From the NCBI RefSeq assembly GCF_905147045.1, contig NC_065893.1, positions 744,001 to 808,000 of the forward strand: a DNA stretch of 64,000 bases, given 5' to 3'. The stretch comes from Nymphalis io (lineage: Eukaryota > Arthropoda > Insecta > Lepidoptera > Nymphalidae). Positions 54,582 to 64,000 of this stretch are shown here, one piece after another; the first letter of the stretch is position 1, and each line of letters opens with the position of its first letter. The notes below the pieces were generated by a model. It saw only the letters and a list, made by a program, of their open reading frames with translations. It had not been told where the DNA came from and ran no database searches. Made by a program: the position numbers and the translations under genes.

Positions 54582-55489
54582 CAGTATATACCCACCTACA
54601 TTTTTTGTAAAAAAGCTATCGTATGGTTTTAAACTACCACATATTTATATTTTTAAGATTGATAATGAAAAAATGCAATTGTAGGATTGTACAAAAACAG
54701 AAATAGTGCGCAAAAAATAGGTTTTTAGGTAAATATGTGACAAAACACGAAAACACAAAATTTTACTCAATTTTATTTTTTTGTGTACAAAACGATTATG
54801 CCGTTTGTTTTTAAATTTGGGTGCCTAAATCTTACTTTAATAGGGAGTGTTTCCTCCTCTTGACCTAATCACTGCCTGCATACGCCTATTAAGTGACCTG
54901 TGATTAGCTTTTTAATGTCTTCCTGTGGGGTACGTTGCCATTCTTCAGTTAGGGCAGCTTCCAGTTGATTCAGGGTTTCTGGAATTGGTTTTCGTGCTCG
55001 AACCGTGACACACCAGATCCTGGTCTCCGGCGATACTCCCCAGTCTCCAAGTAGCGTTTGTACACTCTTCGCACCGCTGAACGACTTGATTTTAGTGTTC
55101 TAGCCACATTTCGCTGACTTAACCCCTCATGAATAAGAGCTACGACTTGAGCAGCTTCTGCTTCAGTAGTATCCATTTTTTATGTTTAAACTTATTAAAA
55201 TTATTGTTTCAACAAAGTTTCATACACTTAATCAATAATAAACATCGAACCAAGATGACTCCGCGTTAAGAACTGGAAATAAACTAACCATGCACTTTGT
55301 GTAAAAAGTAACGTTTTCTTATCAATACTTTAAAAATATTCCAAATATCCTCAATAACACATACAACTCCTCCAAATCAATATCAAGTGGGTAATAAAAT
55401 GTTAAATGTATAACAACTTTGACAACAACTCAGATAACAACTTTGTAAGTAAAAAAATACGGGTGGGTCGATTTTTTTGGCGGCCAGTG
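54582..55489 (-). mobile_element. Tc1-like DNA transposon, internally deleted
   Basis: The right end, read inward on the minus strand, is CACTGGCCGCCAAAAAAATC then CGACCCACCCGTATTTTTTTAC, next to a TA at 55490-55491. The left end (CAGTATATACCCACCTACAT, TTTTTTGTAAA) is a damaged counterpart. Between them lies a transposase reduced to its first ~60 and last ~50 residues. It is a non-autonomous derivative. Confidence 0.8.
54836..55176 (-). pseudogene. Tc1-like transposase, N- and C-termini only
   Basis: Start ATG at 55176. Residues 1-45 form the paired-like helix-turn-helix DNA-binding domain: MDTTEAEAAQVVALIHEGLS, QRNVARTLKSSRSAVRRVYK, then the GRPR-hook region RYLETGEYRRRPGSG. The catalytic DDE/DD34E core is missing. 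After RPGSG the frame shifts into TPETLNQLEAALTEEWQRTP and QEDIKKLI, then MQAVIRSRGGNTPY in another frame, which is the C-terminus of Tc1 transposases. About 230 residues of the usual ~340 are lost. The HTH could still bind the element's ends, but no transposition activity is possible. Confidence 0.85.
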
Positions 55490-56039
55490 TATTATATTGA
55501 CTTGAAAATAAAATTATTTTATTTTTTAATCGAATAAATTCTTTTTTTTTTTCAAATATAACATTACAGGCACTTTTGATCATCATTCAAAACGCTAATA
55601 TTTAACTAATCTACAATGTACACCACAGATTATTCAAGACCAATGATATTATGTCAATGTCAAAGTTGTTTATTTGTCTTTATTCCTCAAATGATTGGAC
55701 TAGGCTATGGGTGACCATCAGATGACAAATATACTCGTCTGCCTTGCTTAAAATAAAAAAAATATTGAATGAAAATGCCGTTCAATTCTCTAAGCTATTA
55801 TTTAGCCTCGTATTTAATCATGGATTACAAAATATTATTAGTCTGTACAATCATAATTGTCCTTCAATCTTCATGGTCATTTTAAATGAATTTATATAAT
55901 AAATTTTAAAACAAGCTGCGTACGCGACTTACCTTGTAATTTCAATCACCTCGTATGGGCATTTTATATGAAATACATTAAAATAAAATCCAATATGTGT
56001 AATTATTACGATGATACTATATTCGCTAAGCTATCCGAA
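55490..56039. other. AT-rich intergenic
   Basis: 55680-55750 (GGCTATGGGTGACCATCAGATG) resembles a Rep-B 3' scrap. No gene. Confidence 0.4.
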
Positions 56040-56150
56040 TTGATGTTATAAAAACGAAAGTGAGTTTGTTACTCTTTCAAGTCTTAACTTCTGAACTGAT
56101 CGTCATGAAATCTTGCATACACATTGTCAGGTGTATACACTTTAACAGTA
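56040..56150 (+). mobile_element. Helitron-like 5' fragment
   Basis: TTGATGTTATAAAAACGAAAG, GTTACTCTTTCAAGTCTTAAC, CTGATCGTCATGAAATCTTG; parallels 44618-44725. Confidence 0.5.
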
Positions 56151-56210
56151 AACATAATTAAACTTAGTATTACTGTCACAGTCAATTTAACGATTATTAA
56201 GTTAATTAAT

Positions 56211-56244
56211 AATGTTCGTTTAACCGTTAGTTTAAACGAACATT
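56211..56244. repeat. 13-bp hairpin
   Basis: AATGTTCGTTTAA (56211-56223) and TTAAACGAACATT (56232-56244), loop of 8 nt. It lies just 5' of a SINE-A insertion. Confidence 0.9.
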
Positions 56245-56264
56245 TAAACATTTAAAGTTAAACG

Positions 56265-56567
56265 AAGCCGAGATGGCCTAGTTGTTAGAACGCGTGAATC
56301 TTAACAGATGATCGTGGGTTCAAACCCGGGCAAGCACCACTGAATTTTCACCTGCTTAATTTGTGTTTATAATTCATCTCGTGCTTGACGGTGAAGGAAA
56401 CATCGTGAGAAAACCTGCATGTGTCTAATTTCATTGAAATTATGCCACATGTGTATTCTACCAACCCGCATTGTAGCAGCCTGGTGGAATAAGCTCCAAA
56501 TCTTCCCCTCAAAAACGAGAGGAGGCCTTAGCCCAGCAGTGGGACACTAATAGGCTGTTACTGTTAA
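56265..56567 (+). mobile_element. SINE-A, complete
   Basis: Head GAAGCCGAGATGGCCTAGTTG, B box GGGTTCAAACCC, full body, end AGGCTGTTACTG. Flanks GTTAAACGA and GTTAACGA are an imperfect target duplication. Confidence 0.9.
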
Positions 56568-56839
56568 CGAACATTTAACGATTACTTAAGTTGCTCCTTA
56601 TAAAGATTTTACATCTCAAATCTATAATATGGACTTACGTAACCGCTAAATGCTAAACCGTTGTAATTATGTCATAAGTTTTTAAACGTCAAAATAAAAT
56701 AAATGCGTTCCCAGTACAGTCCAGTCATTAAAAGTCACCTCGTGTCGTATCTGTGACGCATACCCGGACATACCACAGACGATATTTTCAAAAATGTGAG
56801 TCTTGTGTTGGTAATATTTCACACAATGTTTAAATTTTT

Positions 56840-57192
56840 TTTTATGAAATAGGAAGGCGGATTTGCATATGGCCCGCCTCATGGTAAGTGGTCACCAACG
56901 CGTTTAGACATTGGCATTGTAAGAAATTTGAACCATCGCTTACATAGCCAATGCGCCACCAACCTTGGGAACTACTACCACTTACCATCAGGTGGAGTAG
57001 AGTCATTTGCCCTCCCGGCGAATATAAAAAAAAAAAACTAAGATGTCCCTTTGGCCAGTAATAACACTGGCTAACTCACTCTTCAAACCGGAATACAACA
57101 ACATCAAGTCAGCAGTACTTGATTTTGCGGTAGAATATCTGATGAGTGGGTGGTACCTACCCAGACGAGCTCGCACAAAGCCCTTCCACCAG
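56840..57192 (-). repeat. Rep-B split by a LINE tail
   Basis: 56840-56974 and 57041-57192 are consecutive parts of one minus-strand Rep-B (ATGGCCCGCCTCATGGTAAG; CTAAGATGTCCC; GGTGGTACCTACCCAGACGAG). The gap holds 61 bp of LINE 3' end. Confidence 0.88.
56975..57035 (+). mobile_element. CR1-like LINE 3' tail, 61 bp
   Basis: CTACCACTTACCATCAGGTGG, AGTAGAGTCATTTGCC and CGAATATAAAAAA match 20369-20420 of the LINE. Target duplication AACTA at 56970-56974 and 57036-57040. Confidence 0.9.
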
Positions 57193-57916
57193 CAGAACAC
57201 GTCAAACTCATTAGTACCACCACTTCACAAATTTTTAATAAAAAATACAGTTCACGTGCAATCACAACTTCATTTATTTAATGAAATATACACAGTCAAA
57301 TTAAATGAAAAATACTTTAGATAATCATTACTATAATGCCTTAGATGGAATAAGATTGTAATCGTAATTTGACCGCAAGATATGCAAAGTTTAGTATGTA
57401 TATATCGATACTTCTAAGAACAGAACCGCTATAAACCTTAGCCGGTTAAGACATGAAAAAATTAAATTTTGAATAACGAACGTTGTTTTACTTCTAAAAT
57501 GACCAACACCTAAACATTTAAAGCCAAGCTCTTTTATATATTTTAGTTAGCAATAGCAACTTCCAACGCTCCATAAACAAATACAACCATCATTTTAATT
57601 ATATATAAATACGCTATTTAATTAAAAATATATATTATATATTAATTATCAAAAGGTTTTTATAATTTAATCTTTTATCACAATAAAAACTACTCATGAC
57701 TAAAATATTGTTATTAAAAAATAACAATTAGTTATAATGTCCAATCAAATTCGCCGCACCCTACTATCTAATATGACCATAAATATATAAGGCAGCTATT
57801 CACGACACGACTCTTATATTACACGGTCACATTAATAAAACAATAATAAATTTAAATAAAAAAATCGTATTGTTTCCAAAATCGGAAATGTGCGCAAGAA
57901 TTCTTACTTTAATTGC
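57193..57916. other. AT-rich intergenic
   Basis: Nothing supported. Confidence 0.4.
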
Positions 57917-58000
57917 ATTACTTAAGATACACACAAGCCGACACAAGTGACTAGAATATTTTTTTGTTTAAGTAAATTATATAATATGTTAAGCTTATAA

Positions 58001-58047
<47 letters not shown>

Positions 58048-58077
58048 TTGTGTCGGCTTGTGTGTATCTTAAGTAAT
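57917..58077. repeat. Perfect 33-bp inverted repeat around (TA)18
   Basis: Arms 57917-57949 and 58045-58077 are exact reverse complements (CTTAAGATACACACAAGCCG core). The 95-bp loop ends with (TA)18 at 58009-58044. A second AT run follows at 58092-58127. Confidence 0.97.
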
Positions 58078-58095
58078 TTATTATTATTTATTTAT

Positions 58096-58127
<32 letters not shown>

Positions 58128-58215
58128 AATTTAATTGGAGTAATAATATATTAAAACAATATTTCGGAATAATAACTTTGATTATTCCCATTTAATGTAA
58201 AAAAGTGTATGGCTT

Positions 58216-60152
58216 AGGCCGAGGCAATGGAGAGGAACGGCTGTGGGCCACTTATCGCCTCGTTCGATTGAGGGCCAGAACCACAGCGCCGGGTCCGGAC
58301 GGGGTTCCAGGGCGTATTCTGCGTGACGCCCTGGAACATCTAGGTGGGAGGCTTCCGGAACTGTTTGATGAATGTCTTTCCAGTGGACAGTTTCCGAAGC
58401 TGTGGAAGGAGCGAAAGTTGGTTCTGTTGTCGAAGGAGGGGCGTCCACTCGATTCACCTGAATGAGACGGGCAAGCTCTTCAAGAATATCCTCGCTGCCC
58501 GTCTTATTCAGCACCTCAACGAGGTGAGGCCGGGTCTTTCAGAGGCTCAGTACGGGTTCAGGAGGGTCGATCAACCATTGACGCGCTGGATGCCCTAAAG
58601 ACCTGGACCACGGAGGCGGTGGCCCGAGGGGACGTAGCGAACTCCTTCAACAGTCTTCCCTTCGAGACTATAAGGGAGACACTCCGATACCACGGCGTGC
58701 CTTTCTATCTCAGAAGGCTGTTGGGGGCATACCTCCGGGACCAAGTGGTCCTCTGGGAGGGGGGCGATGGGCGACTTGTCCGGCGTTGGGTAGGCTGCGG
58801 CGTTCCACATCTTTCCCAGGATGAGGGTGTTGTGCTACGTGGATGAGACCCTCATCACGACGACGGGGCGGACCTTTCAGGATGCGGCCCGCCTGGCCGC
58901 TCACAATGGACCGGATTGGGATTCTGGGCTTGAGGGTCTGTGTCACAAAAACAGAGGCCCTCCTCTTCCACGGTCCACGTCGGGGCCCCCTCGAGGGGCG
59001 TCTATCACCGTCCAAGCGTCTATCACGGTGATTAAGGTGCAAGCCCAGATGAGGTATCTGGGCCTGATCCTGGACGGAAGATGGAGCTTCAGGCAACATT
59101 TTATCCAACTCGGCCCGAAGCTTATAGGCACTGCTGCCGCCATGGGCCGCCTCCTACCCAATGTAGGGGGGCCGGAAACACCATGTCGGCGTTTATACGC
59201 TGGCGTGGTACGCTCCATGGCGTTGTACGGTGCACCCATTTGGGTGGTTGCTCTCACCGCTCGTAACAGAGCTCTTCTGCGGAGGCCGCAAAGAGTCGTA
59301 GCGGTGAGACCGATACGTGGTACCGTTCTCGCGAGCGATCCGCCCTGGGAACTCCAGGCGGAGGTGCTTGCGGAAGTGCACCGGTTCCGGGTAAAAACGC
59401 GGTCAAGCGGCGTCCGTCCAGGGTCAGCGGAGGTTGAGCGAGTCAGGGCCCTAGCCCAGCGAGCCTTGATTCGCAGGTGAGAGGAGGACCTGAGGTCCCC
59501 CTCGGCAGGCCTAGTGACAGTGGAGGCGGTCCGCCCCCACTTGAGTCGCTGGGTGGAACGGAGTCGCGGCACACTCACATTCAGGCTAACGCAGGTACTT
59601 ATCGGACACGGTTGTTTCGGTAAGTACCTGCACTGGATAGCGAGGTGGGAGGTGACACCCTCCTGCCATGAATGTGGTGCGCCTTCGGACACAGCGTGCC
59701 ACACTCTGATGGAATTTGCCGCTTGGGGACCTCAGCGCCTGTACCTGGCGGCCTTAGTCATGTCGCAGAAGGAGGCAGCGGAGCGGGAGCGTGAGGGGAG
59801 GGCCTCCGCTAACTCGCTTCGCCGAATAAGACCGGGGAGGAGGGATAATATCGGCACTATGCGCATCTTCTCCTCCCGCCGTAAGTGTTGCCGGGGTTAG
59901 GGGGTCTTTGTACCTTGAGAACCCCCTAGAATTTGGAGGCCTGCAGAGTTTGGCCAACCGTCGGGGCGTCACGGTAGTATGCGCAAGCGATCTCGTGACG
60001 CCCCTCGAAAAGGCGGTGTGGGTACCGCTGGTTTTTTAGTGGGTATTCCGGCGCATGCTCGGCGCCGTCGAGTCCCACATACCCCCCCACTTGAAGTGGG
60101 GGAAAGGCGTATACGCGTTTTTCCAGCGAAACAAAAAAAAAGGCCGAGGCAA
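58216..60152 (+). mobile_element. R1-clade LINE, 5'-truncated
   Basis: GC-rich plus-strand element between 12-bp duplications AGGCCGAGGCAA (58216-58227 and 60141-60152). It starts inside the RT domain, includes the C-terminal domain, and has a 3' UTR with a CCCCCACTT/AAGTGGGGG stem-loop (60084-60102) and a short A tail (60132-60140). It lies in an old Rep-B fragment. Confidence 0.88.
58228..59900 (+). pseudogene. R1-clade reverse transcriptase, decayed
   Basis: Reading across several frames gives RT motifs: APGPDGVPGRIL (58290), TGKLFKNILAARLIQHLNEV, LSEAQYGFR (58538), DVANSFNSLPFETI, then GCGVPHLSQ, where the usual GVPQGSVLGPLLW block and the following segment are lost. CYVDETLI (58834-58857) stands where YADDTL is expected, so the catalytic pair is damaged. 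58821-59900 is one frame: LGLILDGRWSF, the thumb region, and HLSRWVERSRGTLTFRLTQV. It is interrupted by a TGA at 59478-59480, probably a former Trp codon before EEDLRSPSAGL. The terminal zinc knuckle CHECGAPSDTACHTL lacks its last Cys. At least three frameshifts, one deletion and one nonsense codon: non-functional. Confidence 0.88.
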
Positions 60153-60270
60153 AGGAATATAACATTTTAGTTCGCAAGGTTTGTGGTGCATTGGCGATGC
60201 AAGGAATGATTAATATGGTGGTGGTCACTAACCATCAGGTGTCCCATTTGCCCGTCCGTTTATAAAATTT
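60153..60270 (+). repeat. Rep-B 3' fragment, target of the R1-clade LINE
   Basis: GGAATATAACATTTTAGTTCGC, GGTTTGTGGTGCATTGGCGATG, CATCAGGTGTCCCATTTGCCC. Confidence 0.7.
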
Positions 60271-60799
60271 ATAAAACAAAAACTACACATTGTAGCGGCA
60301 GCGGTGAGGGGTTGAAAACCCCAAGATGAAAATGAGTTTCGAAGGTGTATAAAATAAAAAATGCGTTAGGCTCTCAATCAAAATTGCATGTAATATCATA
60401 AGCGAATGTACAGAGATCAAGAAGAAGGGGTGCTGATACAATATTTAAATTTAACCAATCGCGTCCGATAAAAAGAATGACGTTGTGTTTGGTTAAGTTT
60501 CCGAGATGTCGCTACCCTCTTAATCGGATAGAAATTATGAACATGATAATACTCGATATATTAAAACAATTTCGTAATACAATGAACAAAAATACTTATA
60601 TAAAAATAGATAATTGACTACATCATCACAACATGTATGGCGATCTTTAATAAAATGTCTCACAGTGACATATTGTACTTGACACCCGCTCGCGACGCGT
60701 TCACCTTGACACGCGGCGAATGTCGCGCTTGCATAATTAGAGAATAAAAATGATAAAATTGTAACTTGTAACATCACGTTAGAACGAGGAACCACTCAC
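60271..60799. other. Intergenic, unassigned
   Basis: Unique-looking. 60660-60730 has several CG-containing words (CCCGCTCGCGACGCGTTC). The minus-strand frame below 60772 (MLQVTILSFLFSNYAS) could encode a signal peptide but has no domain, and on the splice model below it is intron. Confidence 0.35.
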
Positions 60800-60825
60800 C
60801 TGCCGCGTGATCGACGCGACTCCAT
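60800..60825 (-). other. Possible first coding exon
   Basis: Minus-strand ATG GAG TCG CGT CGA TCA CGC GGC AG followed directly by GTGAGT, an excellent donor (MESRRSRG). Upstream DNA contains a 14-bp palindrome ATTTGGCGCCAAAT (61239-61252). No second exon can be identified within the window. Confidence 0.25.
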
Positions 60826-61660
60826 TGACACGGCACGATGTCACGGAATTTCGCCAACTAGTATTAAAATAACTAAAATCTATTAAAAATTGGCTGAAAG
60901 TAAGCTTATATTATATGTATTGGGGTAGCGTATTATTTGGCTGCACATCGTTAATAGAAAGAAAAATAATTTATTAAAAAACAAAATTAATATAAAATAT
61001 TAATAACAATAATGTAAAACTTAAATATATTTTTCAGGCAACGGAACGTTAGATGATATTAATTTATGTTCTATTTTTAAAATAGAAATAATACACATTT
61101 AAACGACGATTCAAAAGTTCTTGAAAAATCTTCCTTTGCGAATGATTTTTAAATAATTTCAAAAATACGGTTTAATCTCACTGAATTGAAAGTGATTGCG
61201 AAAGCGAATAAGCGCTATATTTTTAATACAGCATTATTATTTGGCGCCAAATTTGATAAAGCCCAACTAAATTCGCAAAAGTCAATGTGCAATGTATTTA
61301 CAAATAATTTTTAAAATGGTGTTAATTCTAAAACGAACGATATCGAACGATGTGCGCACTTGTGTGTTTATTCCGCTAGTCGTGAGATAAAGGAGACGCG
61401 CTCCTTCATCAAGCGTGTTACCTCAGACTTACAAGCTCAGACGAAACGAACTAGTCACTAACAAGACAGTCACGAAACATGATCCGTACGAAACGGATGG
61501 ATCAGAAAACTCAATGTAGTTGTTTGTCTTAAGAGAAGCTATTTGCATAAATAGTGGATTTATTTTATTAATTAATTTAACACACAATTTTATGATTTTA
61601 TAACATTCTATTTTTAAATTTCGTAATGTCAATTCAAAGTCGCAAATGTGTATCACATTT
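60826..61660. other. Possible upstream/regulatory DNA
   Basis: 61320-61450 is less AT-rich (GAGACGCGCTCCTTCATCAAG). No frame or repeat. Confidence 0.3.
61239..61252. promoter_or_regulatory. E2F-type palindrome
   Basis: ATTTGGCGCCAAAT contains the E2F/DP consensus TTTGGCGC on both strands. Its role is inferred; it lies about 415 bp upstream of the exon candidate at 60800-60825. Confidence 0.3.
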
Positions 61661-61664
61661 ATTC

Positions 61665-61840
61665 AACCGCCAAAACGCAACAGTATTGTTGTGTTCCGTT
61701 TGAAGAGGGAGTGAGCAACAACAGACACGAATTTAGTTGGTTAATATTTCTAACAGTGTCAATGTTTTTGGTCTTGATGATCAACTACCATCAGGCCCAA
61801 TGACCAGTGTGCCTTCATATTCAATTGAATAAATGTACTT
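61665..61840 (+). repeat. Rep-B, strongly decayed
   Basis: CAACAGTATTGTTGTGTTCCG, TTGAAGAGGGAGTGAGC, AACAGTGTCAATGTTTTTGG, CTACCATCAGGCCC in order. Confidence 0.6.
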
Positions 61841-62053
61841 AGATTGGGATAGCGAAAACATGTGCGAAGGATTTTACTAAGTATAAGAATAAATATGAAT
61901 AACGGGAAAAAATTGGCAATTGACACATTGACCCAAAATCCCTCTTTATTCGGGGTCAATGAGTCTTTCATATAAAATCATACAAAGATGAGTTTTAACC
62001 AAGGACATTTAAACTCGACTATATATTTTCTTAATATGCTTCTTATTTTTTCT

Positions 62054-62261
62054 GATCATCATCATATTCAGCCCACATTAATCCACTGCTGGACATAGGC
62101 CTCCTTACAGGCGCGCCAGTTCTCCCGGTCCTCTGCTAGTCGCATCCATTGAGCACCCGCCATCTTCCTAAAATCGTCTAACCATCGGGCGGGTGGTCTG
62201 CCCACTGGATTTTTTGCTTCTCTAGGCTACCACTCCGTGACGACTTTAGTCCACCTTCCGT
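62054..62261 (-). mobile_element. RTE-type LINE 3' end, 208 bp
   Basis: The minus strand encodes VGRPPARWLDDFRKMAGAQW, MRLAEDRENWRACKEAYVQQ and WINVG, then a stop and a (GAT)n tail. Perfect 15-bp target duplications CTTCTTATTTTTTCT at 62039-62053 and 62262-62276. The last ~50 codons are open, so the insertion is fairly young. Confidence 0.92.
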
Positions 62262-62276
62262 CTTCTTATTTTTTCT

Positions 62277-64000
62277 ATTAAGTAATAAAATAATGTTGTT
62301 ATTTTATGTTTATCCACCTGCATATTATATCCTATATTCGAATTTTATTAAGAATGAATGATTCTTGGTTCAGTACACTAACTGCAATGTATTTGATTTA
62401 TATCAACATATTATCAAACGCTATAATCTCAAGAACTATTAGTTTCGAATTCAATAAAACTTTTTGTATTAGATAGTCCGTGTATTGAGGCTATCTAGCT
62501 TTTTGCTATGACCCTTAATGGAACGGAAAATTGACCATAAACGTCACGTAATATGGCCAACTTTATGAAACAGACATTTATAAATATATAGTCATACTAT
62601 AACTAGAGTGAAACCACGAGGCAAAGCAAGTCTCGAATAAATTTTTACAATTTCAATAGTGCTCGATAATAAGCTTTGATTAAGAAATCCTAACCATCAG
62701 GTAATGTCGATTCATCATCAACTCCATTATTTAAATACACTGAGACTAAACTCATATTAAGACACATAACGTTTAGAGTGTATAGTTTGATCCCTTGGCA
62801 TGTGTTTCTAAGAAATTAACTTTAAAAAAAAAGTTATTTATATATTTGAGACGAACTATTTGTTTTTTGAATATTTAATAAGAAATATATGTAACATTTA
62901 AGTGGCAATAAGATTGACGTAATAAAGTTTTAATTCCATCCGGTGCATGTTTTCGCTGCACTTCGCTTCTGCCATAGTAAAGCTTTACCCGCGGCTTCTC
63001 TCACGTCATAATTGAGAATTGCTAAACATTAATTTCCATAACTCTTTCAGTATTTTCATACAAATATTATATATTTCAATTCTCAAGAATCCTTTCTTAG
63101 TGCTAAATTATTGTGTATAAGAAATCCGTATGCAAGTTTTCTAGCCCCAGTAGTTTGAGCTGTGCTTTGATGTGTCAGGTATTTGATATTCTTTTATTTG
63201 ATATACAAATATAAATAGATTTATTTAAAAAAACAAATCATGATTATTGTGGTTACCTAATTAATTAAACATTAACAAATCGTCCAAACACACTATGTTG
63301 CTTCACACAATATTAAAAAAAAGAACAAAAAATCCACTTCACAATAATCTTGTAATATAACATTTCTCCATACTATGATGATTACCAAATAAAATACACA
63401 AGCAAACATTATAATGTCTACATATTATAAGCATCAAACGAAAATCACCTCTATTACAATAGATGAATAGAATGCTAATTGCCCGCAGAGATTATTACAA
63501 AACGTCAAATAAATTGGTCATAGGCTAATCGGCTCATTATATGCTAAGTAAGGGTCAAGACAACATTTCTCTTTGTGTAATCCTAAAACCTGTATAGTCT
63601 CAGAGAAGAGATGAATACTAGAAGTGGTATGTCCGCAATGAGCCTTCGTAACTCAATTAGCAGAAAATAAGCCTAAAAAAAACTTTAATTTTCTTTAAAC
63701 AAGTTACAATTTTTGTCATATTTATGGATCGAAAAGATAGTCAAAAAATCTCCATGAATTCAACGCGTAGAAAGTAGCTAACCTAAATTGATGGTAATAA
63801 AAATACCTTGCAAGACATTTACATACCCCAATTTTTAAATACATTCCTTTGATAATAACTTATTTTTGTATTGACACCGTATATTTATTCTTTAACTTCA
63901 TAACACGAAACGCAACAAAATACAAATTATATTTAGCTGTACGAGTACTTATGTGACTGTGGTATGTTTGTGGTGCCCAGAATTTGATCAAAAGCTTCCT
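62277..64000. other. AT-rich intergenic to window end
   Basis: 62935-63010 (GCTTTACCCGCGGCTTCTCTC) looks like a minus-strand Helitron 3' scrap. No gene is supported. Confidence 0.4.

Noticed and set aside
58943..59704. 253-codon minus-strand frame opposite the R1-clade LINE
   Set aside because: It is a shadow of the GC-rich LINE coding strand; Rep-level and protein homology support the plus strand only.
60535..60772. Minus-strand frame MLQVTILSFLFSNYAS as a secreted protein
   Set aside because: A hydrophobic N-terminus alone is weak evidence; the rest has no domain, and a strong splice donor just upstream suggests intron.
1..64000. CRISPR array, operon or bacterial-type system
   Set aside because: No regularly spaced direct repeats, no ribosome-binding sites and no prokaryotic gene layout; introns, TATA boxes and SINEs show an insect nuclear genome.

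Overview
The window is AT-rich arthropod DNA and almost certainly comes from a moth or butterfly. The evidence is two short intron-split RR-1 larval cuticle protein genes of the lepidopteran LCP type (a tiny MKS first exon, then a signal-peptide exon, then a chitin-binding exon), several tRNA-derived SINE families with lepidopteran character, and CR1-, R1-, RTE- and Helitron-like elements typical of that order. The abundant tRNA-headed family called SINE-A here resembles the Metulj-type SINEs of nymphalid butterflies; that identification is from memory and not tested.

Layout. 1-16.8 kb: no supported host gene; fragments of RTE-type LINEs, four tRNA-headed SINE families (A, C, D and a scrap of E), a poly(A)-tailed repeat called Rep-B here, and a hAT-like element nested in a SINE. 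16.8-20.4 kb: a nearly full-length CR1-like LINE with a long open reverse-transcriptase frame but a damaged endonuclease. 21.1-23.7 kb and 30.7-31.7 kb: two tandem minus-strand cuticle protein genes, each with a TATA box, three coding exons and a nearby poly(A) signal, separated by about 7 kb of repeats. 31.7-58 kb: repeat-rich, gene-poor DNA with SINE, Rep-B and Helitron fragments, a LINE 3' end (42-43 kb), an internally deleted Tc1-like element (54.6-55.5 kb) and several long perfect hairpins. 58.2-60.15 kb: a 5'-truncated, decayed R1-clade LINE with a 12-bp target duplication. 60.2-64 kb: mostly unique AT-rich DNA with a possible promoter/first exon near 60.8-61.25 kb and a clean 208-bp RTE insertion.

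The two cuticle genes are the only well supported host genes. Their products are secreted chitin-binding proteins of about 107 and 106 residues. They share a core of 28 codons with no silent difference although flanking codons differ silently, which suggests recent gene conversion. Most other features are mobile-element remains. Their nesting (hAT in SINE-C, Rep-B in SINE-A, CR1 tail in Rep-B, SINE-A in CR1 tail, R1 LINE in Rep-B, SINE-A in a cuticle-gene intron) gives a readable order of insertions. I found no new multi-gene system. The least ordinary signals are the cuticle-gene conversion tract, a possible alternative first exon, snap-back and template-switch hairpins, an unusually long (35 bp) RTE target duplication, and the uniform Rep-B family, which lacks obvious pol III boxes.
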